NCBI RefSeq assembly: GCF_014803385.1
Contig: NZ_JACYFC010000003.1
Coordinates: forward strand, 124,001 to 188,000
Direction: 5' to 3'
Source of the DNA: Marinomonas colpomeniae
Lineage (GTDB): Bacteria; Pseudomonadota; Gammaproteobacteria; Pseudomonadales; Marinomonadaceae
Length of the DNA stretch: 64,000 nucleotides
Shown: one piece after another, positions 58,998-64,000 of the stretch
How the letters are laid out: every line of letters begins with the position of its first letter
Numbering within the stretch: the first letter of the stretch is position 1
Position numbers and translations under genes: made by a program
The notes under the pieces: generated by a model
Databases searched by the model: none
Told to the model about the DNA's origin: nothing
What the model saw: only the letters and a program-made list of their open reading frames with translations

Positions 58998-60449
58998 CTA
59001 AAACATACCTAGTAAATCCCACCATAAAAAATTGAGAGGAATTAATATCAAAGTTGATAGTGTAAAAGTGACCAAACAAACCTTGGTTACAGCTCGTATT
59101 GATAGATTACCAATAGCAATGGCAGTAATAAGTGGAGGGGCTTGGTAGGGTAATAGCACGTTTGAGAAGGCCATAACTTGAGACATTAATACTGCATTAT
59201 TAGAAAGCCCGGTTACCTCGGATAGGTGCTCAGCCATAGGTGTGATAATGGCGGGAACACCCGCAAGATTCATAACCACAGCAACACAGGTTGAAATAAA
59301 GGTCAGAAGGCTTAAATTCATTACTGCTGAATCTGGCGAGAAAGAAATAATAGTGGTGAGGTAATTCACCAAGACTTCACCAAGCCCCGAATAACCAATA
59401 ATGGTACTTAGTCCAATAATGCCCGCCGCAAAAAATAACGTACTGTACTGAATATTCTTATCGATACAGGTTTTACTGGTTAGACCTAATTTTGGCCAAA
59501 GGCAAATTAGAGCAGCGGTTAAGCCAACCCAACCAGCTGAGATGTGATGAAGTGAATCTGTGAACCAAAGTGCAAAACAACCACAAAGGACTAAGAGCAA
59601 GCGTTTCTCTATTTTACTTAAAGCAGAAGGTCTAGCATTCAATTGCGGTTGATCTACTTGCGTTGTGGCGCTTGGATCTTTGTCTGGAAACAACCAAAGA
59701 ATCGCAATAATAGTGATAACTAATTTACCTAACCCCATGACCGGAAAATGTAATATTAAGTATTCCCAATAAGAAAACGGCGCCGCATAAAGCGCTTCAG
59801 CCATGCCTGCTAGTAACATATTTGGCGCATTGGCCGGCAAGATAGAGAAAGCAGGTAGAAATGTACCGAATGAGGCGGCCAGCAACATGCCTTTTCTACC
59901 ATTAGAGTCTTCATCATAGCCAAAATGGTCTGCTAAAGAAGCAATGATCGGAATGATCAAAACGATACGTCCTATCGCAGATGGAATCAAAAAAGCCAAC
60001 CCCATTGCAAACAAGGCAAGCTTAATAATAGTACCTTGATAGCTGTTGCCGAGTATCTGGGTTAGAAAATAAGTCGCTCGTGAGTTCAGACCAGTATGGA
60101 CAATAGCGGCTCCAAAAATCATACCACTGAACAGTAACCAAAATGTTGAAGACTCAAATCCAGAAAAAATAATTTCGTTTGGTGTGAGTTGAGTCGCAGT
60201 AGCAAATGCAAATAATCCCAACGCTGGCCAATAAGCAGGAATCAAAGAAGTCGCCCAAAAAGCAATACAGAAAAACAGCATGCCAGACACTAGAGCCTGT
60301 TGCATAGTTAGGTAGTAGCTAGCAATCAAACCAATCAGTAAGGTCATGATGAATATTAAATACAGTGGCCAGGTAGGTTGTGATGGTGCGCTAATGATTG
60401 TTTTGTTCACACTAGATGACACTTCAGATGAATTACTTTTCTGGCTCAT
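58998..60449 (-). CDS. SLC13/DASS family anion permease
   Basis: A 483-residue inner-membrane transporter with about 12 helices. Recognisable segments: LFSGMIFGAAIVHTGL and LAFLIPSAIGRIVLIIPI. ILPANAPNMLLAGMAEALY follows, then FFAAGIIGLSTIIGYSG and LAGVPAIITPMAEHL. The SNT-type signature of true SLC13 carriers is blurred (IPSAIGR, LAGVPA), so the sulfate or dicarboxylate specificity is not clear. It is a single-gene unit; no partner lies close on the same strand. Confidence 0.88.
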   Translation of the reverse strand: MSQKSNSSEVSSSVNKTIISAPSQPTWPLYLIFIMTLLIGLIASYYLTMQQALVSGMLFFCIAFWATSLIPAYWPALGLFAFATATQLTPNEIIFSGFESSTFWLLFSGMIFGAAIVHTGLNSRATYFLTQILGNSYQGTIIKLALFAMGLAFLIPSAIGRIVLIIPIIASLADHFGYDEDSNGRKGMLLAASFGTFLPAFSILPANAPNMLLAGMAEALYAAPFSYWEYLILHFPVMGLGKLVITIIAILWLFPDKDPSATTQVDQPQLNARPSALSKIEKRLLLVLCGCFALWFTDSLHHISAGWVGLTAALICLWPKLGLTSKTCIDKNIQYSTLFFAAGIIGLSTIIGYSGLGEVLVNYLTTIISFSPDSAVMNLSLLTFISTCVAVVMNLAGVPAIITPMAEHLSEVTGLSNNAVLMSQVMAFSNVLLPYQAPPLITAIAIGNLSIRAVTKVCLVTFTLSTLILIPLNFLWWDLLGMF

Positions 60450-60619
60450 TAGAGAGGTTTTCCTGATATGAGATTATCTTGCCGTTAGTGTGTCATTAAA
60501 TGAAAAAAAATCCATTTTTAAAATGTTCTAAAAGATAAAAAACAGTTTTTCAATCAATAATTAGCACTGATAAGCGCAAAACGATACACTCATTTTTTGA
60601 AATTACTCTGTGTTTAATA

Positions 60620-60976
60620 ATGAAAAAATCAGATAAGAAAATAGACAACGCCCTTCGTGAAGGGTTAACAGACGTTTGTGATATTGCTTTGGGTAGCGTT
60701 CACGGTTTCGTTTGGCTTACGCATTTAGTGAACTACAAATCGTTTCCGACCTCGTTGAAAGTTGTTTGTGTGTTTGAGTCAGACCGTGATTTGGCAAAAG
60801 TACGTGAAGACAATCAAGATGATTATTTTTATCAACTTATTAGCGAAAAACTCAGTGCCGTTAACATTCATATTAAAACGCTTCGTCAGCAAGTGTATTT
60901 TGATACTGAAGAAGCATGTGAGCGATCCCATAATGGCAAATGGAATGAACGTTTTACGTCTAAAAATATTAGGTGA
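60620..60976 (+). CDS. Conserved small protein of unknown function
   Basis: A 118-residue, soluble, basic protein. It starts MKKSDKKIDNALREGLTDVCDIAL and has GFVWLTHLVNYKSFPTSLKVVCVFE. Proteins with this sequence pattern are sometimes labelled Fis-family, but no Fis helix-turn-helix is visible here. Function unknown. Convergent with the next gene, 36 bp apart. Confidence 0.75.
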   Translation: MKKSDKKIDNALREGLTDVCDIALGSVHGFVWLTHLVNYKSFPTSLKVVCVFESDRDLAKVREDNQDDYFYQLISEKLSAVNIHIKTLRQQVYFDTEEACERSHNGKWNERFTSKNIR

Positions 60977-61012
60977 GTTACATAGGGCCATTAAGCTCAT
61001 CTAATTATTATT

Positions 61013-62053
61013 CTAAAAACCCGTTGGCAAAAAACCTTCCATTAGCTCTTTATTTTTAAAGGACTCTGCCAAACGAATTCGCTGTTGGTCTAGCTTTATG
61101 TTTGGTGCACGAGAGGCATCAACAGAACAGTTATGTTCAGATATCAGTTTTTTACCTTTTGCATCCAACATATTGGACTTTATTAATCGCGTATTAATAG
61201 AAAATTCACCAATTTGTCGTAAATCGTGTTCTCTACTAAACCGATTAAATCCATTAAAGGTAAAGTGCTTTTCTACATAGCGATCACTGAGTCCAATGAG
61301 TGTGTCCATTAGCTCATAAAGTAATTCATTAGCAGACGAGGTTTGTAAAATTAAAGTACATTCGATGCCATGTAATTCAGAAAACTCTATGTATTGATCT
61401 TGTTCTAAGTTACCCACACTGAACATCACATCAATTAGCACATTACCATTACGACGATGCATTACATCGACACATTTTATGGTTGTATGATCAAAACGTA
61501 GTGAATTCAAAATAGTTTGAACAGATTCAATGGTCAGTGTTTCTTCTTTTTCTACGTATTCAAAGAAACTACTGCAATGGGTCATTAAGGGTAAATCATG
61601 ATGGCTATTAAATGGTGTACTGGTTCTTGTTCCATCAAGTGAGTCCAATATGACGAGCTCTCTTATCTCATGTTCTCGGGCTTTTTTTATGGCTAAAAAA
61701 ACAGTTTGAATAATTTCAGAGGTAGGCAAGTTTGGCTCGACACGCCACTTACGGCCATAAACAATTTTTTTCGCTCTATTAGGATTATGACGTTGGTAAT
61801 TTTCACGGCCAATAATGCCTATTTGTATGAAAAGGCCTTGATCATCTTCAGCGCAAAAAATTGGGTATTGATTAGAAAAAAAGATGTGATGCAGAATTGA
61901 TTCAACACTTTCGAGTGTGTGGTTATAACCATAAAAATGCTGAGGTACACAACTTTGCCCGTTAGGTAAATTGACGGTAGGAGCAGAGATTAAACAATAT
62001 TCACCTAGTGCAATATAGGTGTCTACATCGTGTAATATTTTATCGGTCGTCAT
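61013..62053 (-). CDS. Conserved protein of unknown function
   Basis: A 346-residue soluble protein with no signal or membrane segment. Distinct segments: PQHFYGYNHTLESVESILHHIFF near 37-59, KKIVYGRKWRVEPNLPTSEIIQTVFLAIKKAREHE near 95-130, and ELVILDSLDGTRTSTPFNSHHDLPLM. I do not recognise the family. Dehydrogenase-like or RNA-like features are absent. It is flanked by 175 bp on the right with no further gene. Confidence 0.7.
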   Translation of the reverse strand: MTTDKILHDVDTYIALGEYCLISAPTVNLPNGQSCVPQHFYGYNHTLESVESILHHIFFSNQYPIFCAEDDQGLFIQIGIIGRENYQRHNPNRAKKIVYGRKWRVEPNLPTSEIIQTVFLAIKKAREHEIRELVILDSLDGTRTSTPFNSHHDLPLMTHCSSFFEYVEKEETLTIESVQTILNSLRFDHTTIKCVDVMHRRNGNVLIDVMFSVGNLEQDQYIEFSELHGIECTLILQTSSANELLYELMDTLIGLSDRYVEKHFTFNGFNRFSREHDLRQIGEFSINTRLIKSNMLDAKGKKLISEHNCSVDASRAPNIKLDQQRIRLAESFKNKELMEGFLPTGF

Positions 62054-62228
62054 CCAAGTCTCTACTTCAATTATCTAGTTAAAATAATGTGATATAAAAT
62101 CGGGTTATAACATCATTTTGTGATAATTGTTAACCCTCAATAGTCCTTTACGCAAAAGATCCTATGTTGGATTACATTGATAACAAACTAGTACAAAAAA
62201 ATTGTGTTTTTTGTTTGAGACCTGAGCA

Positions 62229-64000
62229 TTATTCGTCTGCATCTTCTTGGATCTTTTTCATCTTCACTTTTAACTGTGGATTCTTTTCTTCAAGGTATTT
62301 ACGGACACGTTTAATGAATATTTCGTTTTCGTGAGAAGGGACTCCAAGTTGATGTGCGTCTGCCACGTCAACCATAGCTATTTTATCGTGTTCGTTGAAT
62401 ACTTCGATCATCTTTTCAGCCTTCTTATCTGAAAAGCCCAGTGCTTGAAAAGCCGAACGCCCCATACGTAAACTACTATCGTAGTTCTCACGAATAATAT
62501 CGCGACACCCATAAGACCATAAATCGTATACATGATTGTTGTCGAAGGCTCGAGCAATAACGTGTAAGTCCGGATAGTTCTCCGTCACATATTTAACCAA
62601 TTTCGTGATTTGCTCAGGATCATCTATTGCGATAATTAACAGTGAAGCTTCATCTATGCCTGCAGCGTGCAATAGGTCAGGGCGTGTGGCATCACCAAAG
62701 TAATTTTTCACACCAAAGCGTTCTAATGCCATGAGTCGTTTTACATTGAAGTCAATAACCGTAGAGTTGAAATTTGCTAGACGTAAAATATGATCAATAG
62801 TGGTTCCGACTCGTCCAGATCCCGCAATAATAATTTTATTATCGTCTGGAACATCATCAAAATTACTAGAGGGTTGGTCCGCTGCAAATCGAGGTGCGAC
62901 AACACGATCATAAAGAATGAACAGTAAAGGTGTTAGTAGCATTGAAAGGGCGACAACGAGAAGTAAAACGTCTGCAACTTCCTGTGAGAGTACGGCGTTA
63001 CTAACCGTGAAAGACAGTAATACAAAACCAAATTCACCTGCTTGAGCCAGACTGAGAGCAAACAACCAACGGTTAGAGCCACGAATATTAAAGATTCGGC
63101 CAAGTAATAACAGGGTAAACGCTTTAACCAAAATTAAAGCGACAGTCAGTCCAACGATAAAAAGAAAATCGCTGAACAAGAGTGCAAAGTTAATACCTGC
63201 ACCCACAGTCATAAAAAACAAGCCAAGTAGCAAACCTTTAAAAGGCGCAATGTCACTTTCTAATTCGTGACGATAAGGGGAGTTAGCTAAAACCACCCCA
63301 GCTAAAAAGGTTCCTAATGCAGGCGAAAGTCCAACGAATGACATTAATAGTGTGGTGCCGATAACAAACATCAATGCAGTGGCCGTGAATAACTCTCTCA
63401 ACTGAGCGACAGCAATGTAGCGGAAAATAGGCGTGGTTAGAAAACTGCCACCAAGTACAACTATGGCAACGGCACCTATGGTGACTAAGGTAACTTGCCA
63501 AGATTCTAAGCCAGATAAAAATGAAACTGTCTCTGAGTGGCTTCCTGCTTCTACTGCAGAATGATTTAACGCATCAATAAGCTCAGGGGCTGCTAATAGA
63601 GGAATAAACGCCAACATAGGTATAACGACAATGTCTTGAGCGAGTAGCACGGCAAAAGAAGATTGACCACCGTCTGATTTCATCAAGCCTTTTTCTGTTA
63701 GTGTTTGAATCACAATAGCAGTGGAGGAGAGCGCCAGTACCAAACCAACCGCAAGGCTTGTTCGCCATTCTTGGTCAAATAAAATGCCCAAGCCCATCAC
63801 AAATGCAGCGGTAAGAATAACCTGCCCGCCACCCAGTCCAATGAGTTTAGATTTTAATGCCCATAGCTTTTTGGGATTCAATTCTAAGCCAACTAAAAAC
63901 AACATCAGGACCACGCCTAGTTCGGCGAAATGCTGAAGGGAATTAATGTCTACATCTAAAATTGTTAGTAGTGGGCTGATGATGATACCAGCGAGTAAAT
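62229..64000 (-). CDS. Kef-type CPA2 potassium/proton antiporter (5' end missing)
   Basis: At least 590 residues are visible, and the frame stays open to the right edge. The edge region reads LLAGIIISPLLTILDVD, the family's first-helix block, so only a short N terminus is missing. The transport domain runs over about 11 helices (FAELGVVLMLFLVGLEL, ALSSTAIVIQTLTEKGLMKSDGGQSSFAVLLAQDIVVIPM). A cytosolic RCK/TrkA-N domain follows with IIAGSGRVGTTIDHILR near the GxGxxG. KefB/KefC are gated by glutathione adducts; no KefF/KefG partner is visible here. Confidence 0.95.
   Translation of the reverse strand, partial: LLAGIIISPLLTILDVDINSLQHFAELGVVLMLFLVGLELNPKKLWALKSKLIGLGGGQVILTAAFVMGLGILFDQEWRTSLAVGLVLALSSTAIVIQTLTEKGLMKSDGGQSSFAVLLAQDIVVIPMLAFIPLLAAPELIDALNHSAVEAGSHSETVSFLSGLESWQVTLVTIGAVAIVVLGGSFLTTPIFRYIAVAQLRELFTATALMFVIGTTLLMSFVGLSPALGTFLAGVVLANSPYRHELESDIAPFKGLLLGLFFMTVGAGINFALLFSDFLFIVGLTVALILVKAFTLLLLGRIFNIRGSNRWLFALSLAQAGEFGFVLLSFTVSNAVLSQEVADVLLLVVALSMLLTPLLFILYDRVVAPRFAADQPSSNFDDVPDDNKIIIAGSGRVGTTIDHILRLANFNSTVIDFNVKRLMALERFGVKNYFGDATRPDLLHAAGIDEASLLIIAIDDPEQITKLVKYVTENYPDLHVIARAFDNNHVYDLWSYGCRDIIRENYDSSLRMGRSAFQALGFSDKKAEKMIEVFNEHDKIAMVDVADAHQLGVPSHENEIFIKRVRKYLEEKNPQLKVKMKKIQEDADE

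Noticed and set aside
1-64000. CRISPR array
   Set aside because: No regularly spaced short direct repeats were seen on either strand.

Overview
The window looks like a chromosomal segment of a marine gammaproteobacterium. Low GC, a core of rnr-rlmB, ppsA/ppsR, rsuA, slyD and elaA-type genes, a nickel superoxide dismutase and an acetate-type symporter with a DUF4212 partner together suggest the Oceanospirillales, most likely a Marinomonas-like organism. The taxonomy is an inference from gene content; no rRNA or tRNA gene was found to anchor it.

Layout. 1-6.6 kb: a dipeptide/opine-type ABC transporter (two permeases and a fused double ATPase; the binding protein lies off the left edge) in one operon with a hydroxyacid reductase, an N-carbamoyl-amino-acid-hydrolase-like M20 amidase and an acetylpolyamine-amidohydrolase-like deacetylase. 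6.8-8.3 kb: small VOC and ABM-type proteins and a lipoprotein. 8.5-12 kb: ppsA and its divergent regulator ppsR. 12.4-19.7 kb: rnr, rlmB and a cobalamin nucleotide-loop set (cobT, cobS, cobC, then a TRIC-type membrane gene and cobO). 19.8-23.5 kb: an adenylate-kinase-like gene, then a nickel superoxide dismutase operon behind a near-consensus Fur box, then a YitT-type membrane protein.

23.5-30.3 kb is an accessory region. It is bounded by two diverged inverted copies of an intergenic repeat. Inside are a predicted membrane-anchored CoiA-like (PD-(D/E)xK) nuclease with a LexA-type box directly before its start codon, two ~420-450 bp direct repeats, an attC-like recombination site, several small orphan or cassette-like genes (a DUF4145-type protein, an unknown protein, GNAT, GFA and P-loop kinase-like) and the C-terminal stub of an IS110 transposase. 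This is the part most likely to hold something undescribed.

30.3-38.8 kb returns to ordinary genome: rsuA, a TetR regulator, a transporter-sensor hybrid kinase, a DOPA-dioxygenase-like protein, slyD and elaA. 38.9-39.8 kb holds two duplicated tiny genes with matching promoters and matching downstream hairpins. 40-45 kb has a three-part PEBP/YHYH lipoprotein, a secreted protein and a BaeSR-like two-component pair. 45-49.5 kb has the ActP-like symporter with its DUF4212 subunit, a FosA-like protein with an extra N-terminal domain, a GNAT and a MOSC protein. 49.6-64 kb carries an Lrp-controlled class V aminotransferase-like enzyme, a chemoreceptor, a DUF945 protein, an aspartate-type aminotransferase, a COG2509-type flavoprotein, an SLC13 permease, two conserved unknowns and the 3' part of a Kef-type potassium/proton antiporter running off the right edge.

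Coordinates and translations were read from the sequence. Family names come from recognised motifs without database searches, so specific substrates are inferences.
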